From assembly GCF_001485575.1 (NCBI RefSeq), contig NZ_BCNB01000006.1, positions 2,914,001-2,978,000 of the forward strand: 64,000 nt of DNA, given 5' to 3'. The number at the start of each line of letters is the position of its first letter. Position 1 is the stretch's first letter. The notes below the pieces were generated by a model that was not told where the DNA came from, did not search any database, and saw nothing but the letters and a program-made list of their open reading frames with translations. A program made the position numbers and the translations under genes. Positions 1 through 9,476 of this stretch are shown here, one piece after another. This stretch comes from Haloarcula sp. CBA1127. GTDB lineage: Archaea > Halobacteriota > Halobacteria > Halobacteriales > Haloarculaceae.

Positions 1-48
1 GCGCGGGAAGGGTGCGTTTTTTGGCCCCCGGTCCCGGACACCTCGACA

Positions 49-1920
49 ATGACCGAGTACGACTACGAGGAGCTGGGGCTCGTCGCTGGCCTAGAGATTC
101 ACCAGCAACTCGATACTGCGACGAAGCTGTTCTGTGACTGTCCGACGACGATTCGCGAACCCGAGGAGAGCGAGCGCTCCTTTACCCGCTATCTGCACCC
201 GACCAAGAGCGAGCTCGGGGAAATCGACGAGGCGGCGCTGGAGGAGAGCATGGTCGACCGGGAGTTCGAGTACCTGGCCTACGACACGACCTGTCTCGTC
301 GAGGAGGACGACGAGCCACCCCACCGCGTCGACCGCGAGGCGATGGAGACGACGCTCGAAATCGCCCAGCTACTGGATATGTCCGTCGTCGACCAGGTGA
401 ACGTCATGCGAAAAATCGTCGTCGACGGCTCGAACACCACGGGGTTCCAGCGCTCGATGCTGGTCGCAAACGACGGGGCCATCGAGACGAGTGCCGGCCC
501 GGTCGGTATCGAAGATATGCTACTGGAGGAGGAGTCCTGCCAGCGCATCGAGGAAACCGAGAACGGCGTGCGCTTCTCGCTCGACCGCCTTGGCATCCCG
601 CTGGTCGAAATCGGCACGAAGCCGGACATCAGTTCGCCCGAGCAGGCCCGCGAGGCCGCTGAGCGTATCGGAATGCTCCTCCGCTCGACTGGGAAGGTCA
701 AGCGCGGCCTTGGGACAATCCGTCAGGACGTGAACGTCTCCATCGCCGAGGGCGCACGGATCGAGCTGAAAGGCGTCCAGAGCCTCGATGACATCGACGA
801 CCTCGTCCGCAACGAGGTCCGCCGGCAGGTCGAACTGCTGGACATCGCCGAGGAACTCACCGAGCGCAACGCCACCGTCGGCGAACCACAGGACGTGACC
901 GAGGTGTTCGAGGACACGGATTCGGGCGTCATCGAGGGGGCGCTCTCCTCGGGCGGCAAAGTACAGGGCCTCCTGCTGTCTGGCTTCGACGGACTCGTGG
1001 GCCGTGAGATTCAGCCTGACCGACGGCTCGGGACCGAACTGTCCGACCACGCTAAGCGCCACGGCGCTGGCGGCATCTTCCACACCGACGAACTCCCGGC
1101 CTACGGCGTCACCGAGGCGGAAGTCGAGGCGCTGCGGGACGCTGTTGGGGCCGGCCCCGAGGACGCTGTCGCTATCGTCGCTGATGACCCGGAGACCGCC
1201 GAGCTGGCCATCGACGCCGTTGCGGAGCGGGCCGAAACGGCGCTCGAAGGCGTCCCCGAGGAGACCCGCGATGCGAACGAAGACGCTACATCGCGGTACC
1301 TCCGCCCGCTCCCCGGCGCGGCACGGATGTACCCCGAGACGGACGTGCCGCCGGTGGAGCCCGACGTAACCGAAGTCGAGACCCCGGAACTGCTCACCGA
1401 GAAGGTCGACCGGTACGAAAGCGAGTTCGACCTCGGCTCCGGCCTCGCCGAACAGGTCGCCTACGGCCAGCGGTGGCCGCTATTCGAGGCGCTGGTGGCG
1501 GGCGAGGGCGTTGACCCGACGCTGGCTGCCGGCACGCTGGAGTCGACACTGACGGAACTCCGCCGCGACGACGTGTCTGTCGGGAACCTCACCGACGAGC
1601 ACCTCCGGGGAGCGATTCTGCTGGTCGACGGCGGGGACGTGCCGCGTGAGGGGATGGAAGACCTCCTGACGGCACTCGCCGAGAACCCGTCGCTGACGGC
1701 CGAGGAAGCTGTCGAGCAGGAAGGACTGGGCGGCGTCGACGAGTCGGAAGTCCGTGACGCCGTTGCCGAAGTCGTCGAACGCCACGAGGACCAGGTCGCC
1801 GAGGAAGGCATGGGCGCGTTCTCGGCGCTGATGGGCGAGTGCATGGGCGCACTTCGTGGCAAAGCCGACGGCGATACGGTGAGCGACGTGTTGCGCTCGG
1901 AGATACAGAAGCGGGCTTAA
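49..1920 (+). CDS. gatE: Glu-tRNA(Gln) amidotransferase subunit E
   Basis: This is the archaeal GatE subunit of the GatDE amidotransferase, which converts misacylated Glu-tRNA(Gln) to Gln-tRNA(Gln) in the cytoplasm. The 623-residue length fits full-length GatE. The N-terminal LVAGLEIHQQLDT stretch begins the GatB/GatE catalytic cradle. The insertion after about residue 285 fits the AspRS-like domain that distinguishes GatE from GatB, and the acidic helical C-terminus, ending in VLRSEIQKRA, fits the tRNA-binding tail. The ATG at 49 is close to the window edge, so any partner upstream cannot be seen. The stop overlaps the stop of the convergent gene at 1917 by a few bases. Confidence 0.96.
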   Translation: MTEYDYEELGLVAGLEIHQQLDTATKLFCDCPTTIREPEESERSFTRYLHPTKSELGEIDEAALEESMVDREFEYLAYDTTCLVEEDDEPPHRVDREAMETTLEIAQLLDMSVVDQVNVMRKIVVDGSNTTGFQRSMLVANDGAIETSAGPVGIEDMLLEEESCQRIEETENGVRFSLDRLGIPLVEIGTKPDISSPEQAREAAERIGMLLRSTGKVKRGLGTIRQDVNVSIAEGARIELKGVQSLDDIDDLVRNEVRRQVELLDIAEELTERNATVGEPQDVTEVFEDTDSGVIEGALSSGGKVQGLLLSGFDGLVGREIQPDRRLGTELSDHAKRHGAGGIFHTDELPAYGVTEAEVEALRDAVGAGPEDAVAIVADDPETAELAIDAVAERAETALEGVPEETRDANEDATSRYLRPLPGAARMYPETDVPPVEPDVTEVETPELLTEKVDRYESEFDLGSGLAEQVAYGQRWPLFEALVAGEGVDPTLAAGTLESTLTELRRDDVSVGNLTDEHLRGAILLVDGGDVPREGMEDLLTALAENPSLTAEEAVEQEGLGGVDESEVRDAVAEVVERHEDQVAEEGMGAFSALMGECMGALRGKADGDTVSDVLRSEIQKRA

Positions 1921-2336
1921 TTGCTTCGCTCGGGCTGTAAGGAGGCTATATCGACGGCGTTCGGTGTCAGCCCGTTACCGCTCGCCGACAGGTCGTGTTC
2001 TATCGTCGACTTGAGTAGCGGAACGAGGGTTGGCGCGTTCGGCCCGATATCGACCAGATCTTCCGACTGGTTGTACTGGACGACACCGGCATCGACCAGC
2101 CGCGGAAGGTGGTTGTGGTAGAGGGCCGTGTAAATCGTGAGCCGCTCGTCGCGGTGCTGTTCGGCCGGTGTCCCGTGTTCGAATTCGGTCACCGTATCCG
2201 TGAGCACGGCTAGTGAAACCGGCGTCGTGTACTGTGAAAGCCCGTAGAGGAGGTACCGTCGGTAGTGCGACGACAGGAGCGACAGCCGGTCGTCCAGTGA
2301 AAGCGAGTCCGGAATCTCGGTTTGCTTCGTATTCAT
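1917..2336 (-). CDS. DUF7344-type winged-helix regulator
   Basis: A 139-residue soluble protein of the haloarchaeal DUF7344 type. The pattern YRRYLLYGL near residues 20-30 and NHLPRLVDAGVVQYN near residues 85-100 is the family's winged-helix core, also seen in the protein at 45816. I start it at ATG 2336 (MNTKQTEIPDS); the open frame continues upstream but runs into the next gene. It probably acts as a DNA-binding regulator (inference), with no visible sensor domain. It lies 52 bp downstream of the gene at 2389 on the same strand and may be cotranscribed. It converges on gatE with overlapping stop codons. Confidence 0.85.
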   Translation of the reverse strand: MNTKQTEIPDSLSLDDRLSLLSSHYRRYLLYGLSQYTTPVSLAVLTDTVTEFEHGTPAEQHRDERLTIYTALYHNHLPRLVDAGVVQYNQSEDLVDIGPNAPTLVPLLKSTIEHDLSASGNGLTPNAVDIASLQPERSN

Positions 2337-2388
2337 TTTAGTTGGGAGGGGGACGAGTAGTGTGTCTGGTGTGGGAGCAGTTTGAACG

Positions 2389-2877
2389 CTATTGTACCAC
2401 AGTACGCTCGTGCTCGAGTTCGTCGGCCAGGTCTGCGGTGTCCGCGAGATGGTTGACACGGTCGGTGACGCGGTGGACCGTTCCATCCCGCGTACAGGGG
2501 GCGACGTGCGTGAGGTCATCGTCAATGTATTCGGCGAGGGCGAGCATCGGCAGCGTGATGACGCTGACCGAGTCGTCAGAAACCATGTTCGTCAGCGGGT
2601 GCTCCCAATCGAACGCGTCAAGCGAGGCATCGGAGTCGCGCTCCCACTGTTCGAACATGGAAAGCCGCTCCAACAGGTGTCGTCCCTGCGCAGTCCGCTG
2701 TGCGAGCCGCGGTTCGATCCGGCGCCCCCAGATCAATATCGACAGGTCCTCGATACGACCTGCGTCCTCGAGCGCCTGTAACCGGTCAAGCACGTAGTGC
2801 TGTTGTTGCGTTGCATCTCCCGGACAGAGGGACCGGACGAACAGTTCGACGCGAACCGGATTGGCAGTGGAATCCAT
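2389..2877 (-). CDS. Conserved haloarchaeal protein, possible HTH regulator
   Basis: A 162-residue acidic protein beginning MDSTANPVRVELFVRSLCPG. I recognise the type as a haloarchaeal-only conserved protein, often annotated as HTH-domain containing, but no catalytic motif is visible. Residues 20-60 (QQQHYVLDRLQALEDAGRI, then a WGRRI segment) look like a small alpha/beta core. No membrane segment or signal peptide is seen. The neighbouring DUF7344 gene on the same strand suggests a two-gene regulatory unit. Function is unknown. Confidence 0.8.
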   Translation of the reverse strand: MDSTANPVRVELFVRSLCPGDATQQQHYVLDRLQALEDAGRIEDLSILIWGRRIEPRLAQRTAQGRHLLERLSMFEQWERDSDASLDAFDWEHPLTNMVSDDSVSVITLPMLALAEYIDDDLTHVAPCTRDGTVHRVTDRVNHLADTADLADELEHERTVVQ

Positions 2878-3176
2878 AGTGAGATGTTGAGTATCCTGTG
2901 CCCCGCTACAGCGGTAACTGTCCTAAGCACTCTCTCTAGGTCCCTAGAATAAATCGGGGCGAATCGGATTCATGGATGATATATCCGGGGCAATCGATAA
3001 TTGGTTAGTATGTGGACAGCTGGTAGTTAGTTTGCCAAGCCTGTGTTCAAATCAGCCCGAATACAGCTCTGGTGTTCGGTTTCTTCATAGTATTCACCGT
3101 AGACGTGTGCCCCGACCAAATATTACTATTCTAACTGGACACCGGGCGTTAAGTAGCTCGCCACCACATTTGACTC
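2878..3176. other. Divergent intergenic region, 299 bp
   Basis: This spacer separates the minus-strand regulator pair from the plus-strand sensor gene. It is more AT-rich than its neighbours. A short imperfect palindrome (ctagg-tc-cctag) lies at 2936-2947. A 77-codon open frame at 2972-3205 has no plausible protein character. No convincing TATA box could be assigned at the usual distance from either start. Confidence 0.5.
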
Positions 3177-5651
3177 ATGGTCCCAAGTGTCATGGATGGC
3201 CATGATATCCCAGCCCTGTACGGGCCAGCCATGGATACACTACCACTCATGTTTGCGATCGTAGACGAGTACGGGGTGATCCTCTCGACGAACGAGACAT
3301 GGAACGAGTTCGGCCGGGCAAACGGAACAGAGCTGACACCGAATACGCTCGGCGCGAACTACCTCGACATCGCTGACATGGCTGACGACGCGACCGGGCA
3401 ACAGGCAGCCGACGGGATAAGAGCCGTCCTCGCCGGCGACCAGTCCTCGTTTGAACTCGAATACCCATGTCACACCCCGTCGGCGAATCGGTGGTTCCGG
3501 TTGTGCGCCGCTCCGTTCACCATCGATGGGGCGAGGTACGCGTCCATCGCACATATCGACATCACGGCCCGGAAGCAACGAGAGTCAGTGCTCGAAGCGG
3601 CCTACGATATCTGTACCGACGCGAACCAGACGTTCACAGAACAGCTCGACGGGCTGTTAGAACTCGGCTGTGAGACGCTCGATACGTCGTTCGGGACGCT
3701 CTCCCGGGTCCACGGCGACGAGTACGTGTTCGAGGCAGTCACTTCACCGGCGACTGCCGACCTCGAAGCCGGCAGCACGACCAGCATCGAGGACCTCCCG
3801 AACTGCAGACACGTCGTCGAACACCGCGAACCCCTCGCAATCAGCGACGTTGCTGCGGACGCGCCGGACCTCGCTGACCCGGAGTGGGGAATCGCGAACT
3901 ACATCGGTGCGCCTGTCATCGTCGACGGGGCCGTGTACGGAACGTTCTGCTTCTACGGGCTGGAACCACGCGAGACAGTGTTCACGCAGTGGGACCTGAC
4001 GTTCGTCCGGTTGCTCTCGGACTGGGCAGGCTACGAACTCGAACGACAGCGCCACACGGAACAGCGAAGTGCGTTGAATACTGCCCTCCCAGACCCCAGT
4101 TTCATCATCGACGCAGAAGGGCGATTTCTCGACTGTCTGACCGACCCTGAGACGATGGTGACGGTCGACGATACGGACACGCTTGTCGGCCAGACGCTAC
4201 ACGAGTTTCTTCCCCACGACACCGCTGATTCGCTCCTGGCGACCGTTCGTGCAGCCCTGCGGACCGAGTCGTTCCAGTCCGTAGAGTACAAACTGCAGGC
4301 TTCCAGTGGCAAGCGATGGTTCGAAGCACGGGTCGCACCGCTGGAAAGCCGCGCGTACGCCCTCGATACAGTCATCTTCGTTGCTCGAGACATCACCGCT
4401 CACAGAGACCGCGAGGCCGAACTCGAACGACAGCGTGATGAACTCAAACAGGCACAGCGGCTCAACGTGCTGGGCAGAGAGATCGCGAAGGCGCTACAGG
4501 ACACACAGACACGTGAGGAAATCGAATCAGCAGTGTGTGCGCATCTCACCGAATCGGACCTGTACCAGGCCGTGTGGGCCGGAAGCCGCGGGAGTGCTAC
4601 GACAATAACGCCGAGTGCCGCCGCTGGAATTGACACGGCAACGCCGGAGCGGGTTTCGCCCGGTGAGCACAGCCTCGCCATCGACGCCATCGACACCGGC
4701 GAGGTTCAGGTCGTCGAGGATATCGCCGACGTATCGACGCACTCAGAGGCCGAGACGGACCAGCCACTGTTCGCGACCCACTCTGCCGTTGCAGCAGTTC
4801 CCCTGACAACTGGTGAGACCACGTACGGCGTGTTGATGGTGTACGCATCGACCGACGCCACGATTGGCTGTCGTGAATCAGACATCCTGGCCGATCTGGG
4901 GCGACTTATCGCGCTGTCTATCCAGCGTGTCCACAGCCAGCGGTCACTGCTGGCGGCAACGACTGTGGAGCTAGAGTTCCTGACGCCGGAGTCCGACGAC
5001 GTTTTCGCCACCCTCTCCGCGATGCTCGACTGTTCGTTCACGCTCGAGCGGCGCGTCCCAACCAGTTCCGGAAACTGCCTCCACTATGTTCGCGTGAGCG
5101 GTGTGGACACCGACCAGGCATATCAGGCGCTCACTGAGACGCCGTCTGTCGAGTCCTGTACTGTCGTCGAGACGGCGGCGGAGAACCAAGTTCCCCTGCT
5201 CGAAGTCGCGCTCGGCGAGATATCCGCCTCGCCGCTTGACACGCTCACGGACTACGGCGGGGCCGTTCGGCGGGCCGTCGCAGCGGACGGCGACCTGCGG
5301 TTCGCAGCGGAGATGGCGCCGGATATCGAGATTCGCGCCGTCGTCGAGGCGATCCGGGAGACAGCGCCCGGGACAGAACTGCGGAGCAAGCAGTACGTCG
5401 ACCAGCCGGTTTCGACGGCCACTGACTTCCAGACACGGATACGCGACCGGCTGACGCCGAAACAGGCCGCCGCGCTCAAGACTGCCTATGCACGCGGCTA
5501 CTACGACTGGCCGCGAGGGAGCTCCGCGGAGGAACTGGCTGCGACACTCGACATTTCCGCGCCGACCTTGCACTACCGGTTGCGGAAGGCCCACGACGCC
5601 GTCATCGGTTCGCTGTTTGAATCTGGCACCGGGTCTGAGAAGCTCGACTGA
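3177..5651 (+). CDS. PAS/GAF sensor with Bat-type HTH output domain
   Basis: An 824-residue soluble multidomain regulator. Order by eye: PAS at about 20-130 (ATRKQ-like ITARKQ end), GAF at about 140-285, second PAS at about 298-420 ending in FVARDITAHRDRE, second GAF at about 440-590, a bacterio-opsin-activator (BAT) domain at about 600-745, and a C-terminal HTH_10 beginning LTPKQAAALKTAYARGYYDWPR. Bat of Halobacterium activates bacteriorhodopsin genes in response to light and oxygen; many haloarchaeal paralogues have unknown targets. ATGs at 3177, 3192 and 3231 are all possible starts. The opsin operon about 3 kb downstream makes a regulatory link attractive but unproven. Confidence 0.9.
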   Translation: MVPSVMDGHDIPALYGPAMDTLPLMFAIVDEYGVILSTNETWNEFGRANGTELTPNTLGANYLDIADMADDATGQQAADGIRAVLAGDQSSFELEYPCHTPSANRWFRLCAAPFTIDGARYASIAHIDITARKQRESVLEAAYDICTDANQTFTEQLDGLLELGCETLDTSFGTLSRVHGDEYVFEAVTSPATADLEAGSTTSIEDLPNCRHVVEHREPLAISDVAADAPDLADPEWGIANYIGAPVIVDGAVYGTFCFYGLEPRETVFTQWDLTFVRLLSDWAGYELERQRHTEQRSALNTALPDPSFIIDAEGRFLDCLTDPETMVTVDDTDTLVGQTLHEFLPHDTADSLLATVRAALRTESFQSVEYKLQASSGKRWFEARVAPLESRAYALDTVIFVARDITAHRDREAELERQRDELKQAQRLNVLGREIAKALQDTQTREEIESAVCAHLTESDLYQAVWAGSRGSATTITPSAAAGIDTATPERVSPGEHSLAIDAIDTGEVQVVEDIADVSTHSEAETDQPLFATHSAVAAVPLTTGETTYGVLMVYASTDATIGCRESDILADLGRLIALSIQRVHSQRSLLAATTVELEFLTPESDDVFATLSAMLDCSFTLERRVPTSSGNCLHYVRVSGVDTDQAYQALTETPSVESCTVVETAAENQVPLLEVALGEISASPLDTLTDYGGAVRRAVAADGDLRFAAEMAPDIEIRAVVEAIRETAPGTELRSKQYVDQPVSTATDFQTRIRDRLTPKQAAALKTAYARGYYDWPRGSSAEELAATLDISAPTLHYRLRKAHDAVIGSLFESGTGSEKLD

Positions 5652-5654
5652 GCC

Positions 5655-6380
5655 TCAGTCGTCTTCGGCACGCTCGATTCGCTGTCGGGCTTGCCGAAAC
5701 AGACCGCGAAGCGTCTTGGTCTCCCGACCGGTCGGTTGTGCACGCCCGAGCACCCGCCGGAACAGTCGTCGAGCCTTGTGCTGTTTTTCTTCGGGGTGAC
5801 CGATAGCGCCGAGGAATCGGTCGAACTCCTCGTGTAGGCCCTCGACCGCCGGCGTCTCGGCGAGCGTATGCAGTTCCTCGGGGTGCTGGGTCTCGGCGAC
5901 AGTTAGCTCACGCAGTTCATAGAGAACGATTGTAGCCGCCTGGCCGAGGTTCAACACCGGATACGACGCGCTGGCCGGGATAGAGCAGATGACGTCCAGC
6001 CGTGCGAGTTCGTCGTTCGAGAGCCCGACCCGTTCGCGGCCGAAGACGACGCAGATGTCGCCCTCGACATCCTGAAGCGAGTCGGCCAGGTCGGCCGGGG
6101 TCGTCGCCGGATACCGGACGTGGTTGGCGGGGTCCTCGTTCGTCGTCGCCGTGCAGGCAACGGTGTGGTAGTTCTCGACGATGTCGTCGAACGTCACCGT
6201 CCGGGCGTTCGGCAGGATGTCGTCACGGGCCTGGCCAGCAAAGCCATACGCTTCGCCGTCTGGGTCTAGCTCCGGCGGGTCGACAAGCAGCAGTTCCGAC
6301 AGGCCGAAGTTCTTCATCGACCGGGCGATGGTGCCGACGTTGCCCGGCGTCTCCGCGTCGACGACGGCGACCGATATCAT
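5655..6380 (-). CDS. trmJ: TrmJ-type SPOUT RNA methyltransferase
   Basis: A 241-residue SpoU/TrmH-superfamily methyltransferase using S-adenosylmethionine, of the TrmJ group that 2'-O-methylates tRNA position 32. Visible motifs are [13 protein letters not shown] near the N-terminus, [14 protein letters not shown] in the middle, and [23 protein letters not shown], which forms the knotted SAM site. The basic C-terminal helix extension fits the family. It starts at ATG 6380 and overlaps the end of the upstream gene by 4 bp (ATGA), so the two are probably translationally coupled. It converges on the sensor gene with a 3-bp gap. Confidence 0.93.
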   Translation of the reverse strand: MISVAVVDAETPGNVGTIARSMKNFGLSELLLVDPPELDPDGEAYGFAGQARDDILPNARTVTFDDIVENYHTVACTATTNEDPANHVRYPATTPADLADSLQDVEGDICVVFGRERVGLSNDELARLDVICSIPASASYPVLNLGQAATIVLYELRELTVAETQHPEELHTLAETPAVEGLHEEFDRFLGAIGHPEEKQHKARRLFRRVLGRAQPTGRETKTLRGLFRQARQRIERAEDD

Positions 6381-6901
6381 ACGTCCAGGTCGCTGAGGTC
6401 CATATCGATCGTATCGAGGTCCTCCTCGTCCATCTGCTCGACTTCCTCTTCGAGTCCCGGAATCGCTTCGTCCCTGTCGGGGGCCTCTGGCAGCGCTGTC
6501 GGGTCTTCATCGACGTGTTCGAGACCGACGTACCCCTCCGGGGCGCGGTTCCCGTCGAGGAACCACTCGTGGAAGGCCGAGGCCAGATCAGTATCACCGG
6601 CGTAGGCCTCGCCGCCTTCCTCACGGAACCAGTAGATGAAGTCCGTCTCGTGGTCCGAACAGACGACCACCTCGCCCATCGGCTCGCCGTAGATAGCATC
6701 CGCGACGTTGCACTGCTCGATATCTTCGTCACCGTGAATCAGCCAGCAGGCGTCACAGGGGTCGACCACTCGTTCTGCGAGCACCAGCAGCCGCTGCCGG
6801 GTCTCTGGTTCCATGGTTTTGAGCGGGCGGACCCGCCCGTCCGACCCAAGCACGTCCTCGTCGAAGCGCCAGCCACGAAGCCCGATATTGACCTTGCTCA
6901 T
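6377..6901 (-). CDS. Conserved haloarchaeal protein upstream of trmJ
   Basis: A 174-residue acidic soluble protein of unknown function. The N-terminal half ([16 protein letters not shown]) is followed by a segment with three cysteines near residues 49-66 (DPCDACW and QCN), which could bind metal. A histidine/acid-rich stretch ([12 protein letters not shown]) follows. The C-terminal 40 residues are almost entirely acidic and probably disordered. The 4-bp overlap with trmJ implies coexpression and perhaps a role in RNA modification, but nothing in the sequence proves it. Confidence 0.85.
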   Translation of the reverse strand: MSKVNIGLRGWRFDEDVLGSDGRVRPLKTMEPETRQRLLVLAERVVDPCDACWLIHGDEDIEQCNVADAIYGEPMGEVVVCSDHETDFIYWFREEGGEAYAGDTDLASAFHEWFLDGNRAPEGYVGLEHVDEDPTALPEAPDRDEAIPGLEEEVEQMDEEDLDTIDMDLSDLDV

Positions 6902-7130
6902 ACGTCAGAGTGGGAGAGTCCCGGACTAAAAGAGCGCGATATGCCGGCCGACCGCTACCGATCCGTCCGCGCTCCATCATCGTCGTGGAGTGTGAACGGG
7001 GTGTGCCAGCCGATTACACCCGTCGCTCGTTCGAAACATAGACAGTTCTAGCTAAATTTAACATGAGTATTCCATCTAGCATCCGCGGCCGGCGTCCAGA
7101 TCAGGCAAAACTGTTGGTCTCGCCCAAACA

Positions 7131-7137
7131 TTTATAC
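7131..7137 (+). promoter_or_regulatory. TATA box of the tfb gene
   Basis: The sequence tttatac lies 30-36 nt before the ATG at 7167. That places the expected transcription start only a few nt before the start codon, the common nearly leaderless arrangement in haloarchaea. Confidence 0.6.
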
Positions 7138-7166
7138 GTGATTGGCTTTTCTCCGTAAAAGAACAC

Positions 7167-8126
7167 ATGGAACGGCCGACGCGCCAGCGGGATTCTGAAC
7201 AGGAGGAACGCGAGGAGGAGTCCGAGAGCACGGGCCAGCAGACCTGCCCCGAGTGTGAGTCGGAGTCCATATCTAGCGACGGCGGTGGTGAACTCGTCTG
7301 CGAGGACTGTGGCCTCGTCATCGAAGACGAGAACATCGACCGCGGGCCGGAGTGGCGGGCGTTCAATCACTCCGAACGCCAGTCCAAGTCACGCGTCGGA
7401 GCCCCCACGACCCAGACGATGCACGACAAGGGGCTGACCACACAGATCGACTGGAAGGACAAGGACGCCTACGGTCGGTCACTCTCCTCGGAGAAGCGGA
7501 GCCAGATGCACCGCCTCCGGAAGTGGCAGGAGCGCATCCGAACCAAAGATGCCGGCGAACGGAACCTGCAGTTTGCGCTGTCGGAGATCGACCGCATGGC
7601 CAGCGCGCTCGGCGTCCCTCGGTCGGTTCGAGAGGTGGCCTCAGTCATCTACCGACGGGCGCTCAACGAGGACCTCATTCGCGGTCGCTCCATCGAGGGC
7701 GTCGCCACGGCCTGCCTGTACGCGGCCTGTCGACAGGAAGGCATCCCGCGCAGTCTGGAGGAGGTCTCGGACGTTTCCCGGGTCGAACAGAAGGAGATCG
7801 GGCGGACGTATCGGTACGTCGCCCAAGAACTCGAACTGAAGATGGAGCCGGTCGACCCCAAGCAGTACGTCCCGCGCTTTGCCTCCGAACTGGAACTCTC
7901 CGAAGAGGTCCAGTCCAAGGCCAACGAGATCATCGACACGACCGCCGAGCAGGGCCTGCTCTCGGGGAAATCACCCACCGGCTACGCCGCCGCGGCCATC
8001 TACGCCGCCTCGCTGCTGTGCAACGAGAAGAAGACCCAGCGCGAGGTCGCCGACGTGGCGCAGGTGACAGAGGTCACCATCCGGAACCGGTATCAGGAGC
8101 AGATCGAAGCGATGGGCATCCACTGA
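7167..8126 (+). CDS. tfb: Transcription initiation factor IIB (TFB)
   Basis: A 319-residue archaeal TFB, which bridges TBP-TATA-BRE DNA and RNA polymerase. The N-terminal zinc ribbon has C27/C30 and C45/C48 (CPEC and CEDC). The B-finger/linker includes [19 protein letters not shown]. Two cyclin-like repeats follow at about residues 120-215 and 220-315, each containing the [10 protein letters not shown] or [10 protein letters not shown] type helix. Haloarchaea carry several TFB paralogues that direct different promoter sets; which one this is cannot be told by eye. It is a single-gene transcription unit with its own TATA box. Confidence 0.97.
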   Translation: MERPTRQRDSEQEEREEESESTGQQTCPECESESISSDGGGELVCEDCGLVIEDENIDRGPEWRAFNHSERQSKSRVGAPTTQTMHDKGLTTQIDWKDKDAYGRSLSSEKRSQMHRLRKWQERIRTKDAGERNLQFALSEIDRMASALGVPRSVREVASVIYRRALNEDLIRGRSIEGVATACLYAACRQEGIPRSLEEVSDVSRVEQKEIGRTYRYVAQELELKMEPVDPKQYVPRFASELELSEEVQSKANEIIDTTAEQGLLSGKSPTGYAAAAIYAASLLCNEKKTQREVADVAQVTEVTIRNRYQEQIEAMGIH

Positions 8127-8243
8127 CTGGCCGCGCTTCTTTTCACTCGATACTCTCGCTGTCCGCCGTTCACTCCACGGTACTGCCAGCTATAGCACAG
8201 TACGGGTAATTGGTGCATGGCAACAAGTAACGCGTAGAACTAT

Positions 8244-8255
8244 CTGCCTAGGCAG
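8244..8255. promoter_or_regulatory. Perfect 12-bp palindrome before the 8268 gene
   Basis: The sequence ctgcctaggcag is self-complementary and sits 13-24 nt before the ATG at 8268, between the expected TATA position and the start. It could be an operator. A 12-bp palindrome can also arise by chance. Confidence 0.3.
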
Positions 8256-8267
8256 CGAACCGTAGGT

Positions 8268-8600
8268 ATGCCTGTTTCCCCCTCCCAGAAACGGATCGGG
8301 ATTCTCATCATCGGACTGGTGATCCTCTTTGCACCCGCGTTATTCGTCCTCGCCACGCTAGAGTTTCTCATCCTGTCCGGGAACCTCGCACTCAGTGAGA
8401 TTTCCCTCCTCGAGTTCGTCGAACTGTATCTCATCGACTTAGTGCTGTTCGTCGTGCTCGGGTACGGTATCTACCGGTTGACGTTCTGGCTGATCAAAGA
8501 CCAGCTTCCGGAGGCACTCGATACCGTCGAGGAGACCGAGGTAACCGATTCGGTTGACGAAGCAGAACCGTCTGGTGGCGTCAGTGAGGAGCGGTCCTGA
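8268..8600 (+). CDS. Small two-TM membrane protein
   Basis: A 110-residue protein with two hydrophobic helices at about residues 9-33 and 46-70, then an acidic cytoplasmic tail rich in Glu, Thr and Ser (VEETEVTDSVDEAEPSGG). No enzymatic motif is visible. Small membrane proteins of this shape are common and uncharacterised in haloarchaea. It stands alone between tfb and the opsin operon. The hydrophobic profile and acidic tail make a real gene likely. Confidence 0.75.
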   Translation: MPVSPSQKRIGILIIGLVILFAPALFVLATLEFLILSGNLALSEISLLEFVELYLIDLVLFVVLGYGIYRLTFWLIKDQLPEALDTVEETEVTDSVDEAEPSGGVSEERS

Positions 8601-8681
8601 AAGACCGGCGCGGCTGAGGCGATACAACGGCGTGTAGTGAATTTCTCGCAAAATCGGGACCGCTCGCGACTCCTTCCGTCG

Positions 8682-8745
8682 CCGCTCGCATTTTCGAGGG
8701 CGACTCAGTGCTCGCGGGTCGTTCCTCCCCGCTCGCATTTTCGAG
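8682..8745. repeat. 17-bp direct repeat pair downstream of the opsin gene
   Basis: The sequence ccgctcgcattttcgag occurs at 8682-8698 and again, identically, at 8729-8745. A related inverted version (ctcgcaaaatcg) lies near 8645. The pair fills much of the space between the convergent 8268 gene and sop2. It may be a dispersed haloarchaeal intergenic repeat or part of a termination region. Confidence 0.6.
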
Positions 8746-8762
8746 AGCCTTCGCAGGCTCTC
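8743..8762 (-). terminator. Hairpin just after the sop2 stop codon
   Basis: A perfect 8-bp inverted repeat (gagagcct / aggctctc) with a 4-nt loop lies one base beyond the sop2 stop. It overlaps the second copy of the 17-bp direct repeat. It could terminate or protect the htr2-sop2 transcript. Archaeal termination does not generally need a hairpin, so the role is inferred. Confidence 0.4.
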
Positions 8763-8763
8763 G

Positions 8764-9474
8764 CTAGTCCCCTGCAACCGCCGTCGGCTCCTCAGCAGTC
8801 TCGCCGACTGAGCCGAGGTCCATCATCGCTAGCAAGGCGATGACGCCGAAGCCGACTTTCGTGACCACGTCGAGATAAACGATCACGAGCGTCGCGGTTT
8901 CGACGTCCATTAGCCCCAGTCCTGCCGCGCCGAGTAGCCAGACGACCGGATACACCATCCAGAGGACGACGACGAAGTTCCGGAGCGTGCGGTACAGGCT
9001 GATCTCTATGTCGGACAGGGTCGACTTCGCAGCCGCCGCAATGTTCCGGTAGAGGAGGTAGACGACGCCACCGAACAGCGCTGCACCGACCGCGAACAGC
9101 GCGTAGTTAATCGGCGATGGCGTGACTGCACCGGCGAACCCGAAGACGATAGTCAACGCCTGCAGGACGACGAGTTTCACCGTGTCTTCCCGGCTTGCGC
9201 CGGCGAGGAGCGCCAGGAACCAGACGTTGAGCGGCGTCGTCAACAGCCAGTCAATGTAACGGATCACGTACACCGTGTGGCCGCCACTCTGTATCGAACC
9301 GAAGCCAAGCGCCATCAGGGCGTAGGCGACGATGGCAATACCCGGAATAGCTATCAACAGCAGGTACCGCTTCCGCGTCTCTTCGGGGACGAGCGTGTAG
9401 CCGTACGCCAGCACAGCCGTCCCGAGCAGTTCACCCAGTAGTCCCAGCGTGAACCAGGTCGTTATGGTTGCCAT
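8764..9474 (-). CDS. sop2: Sensory rhodopsin II
   Basis: A 236-residue seven-helix retinal protein that signals repellent blue-green light to its bound transducer. The retinal lysine is K206 in YLDVVTKVGFG and the counterion is D75 in RYIDWLLTTP. The residues that set sensory rhodopsin II signalling in Natronomonas are present in equivalent places: Y175, Y200 and T205 just before the lysine. A proton pump or chloride pump would show different partners around helix G, so the SRII call is firm. It starts 2 bp after the htr2 stop and is clearly cotranscribed with it. The C-terminal 20 residues are acidic and flexible. Confidence 0.95.
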   Translation of the reverse strand: MATITTWFTLGLLGELLGTAVLAYGYTLVPEETRKRYLLLIAIPGIAIVAYALMALGFGSIQSGGHTVYVIRYIDWLLTTPLNVWFLALLAGASREDTVKLVVLQALTIVFGFAGAVTPSPINYALFAVGAALFGGVVYLLYRNIAAAAKSTLSDIEISLYRTLRNFVVVLWMVYPVVWLLGAAGLGLMDVETATLVIVYLDVVTKVGFGVIALLAMMDLGSVGETAEEPTAVAGD

Positions 9475-9476
9475 TG

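Noticed and set aside
2972-3205. 77-codon ORF in the spacer before the PAS/GAF sensor
   Set aside because: No recognisable protein pattern, poor haloarchaeal amino-acid composition, and it overlaps the sensor start.
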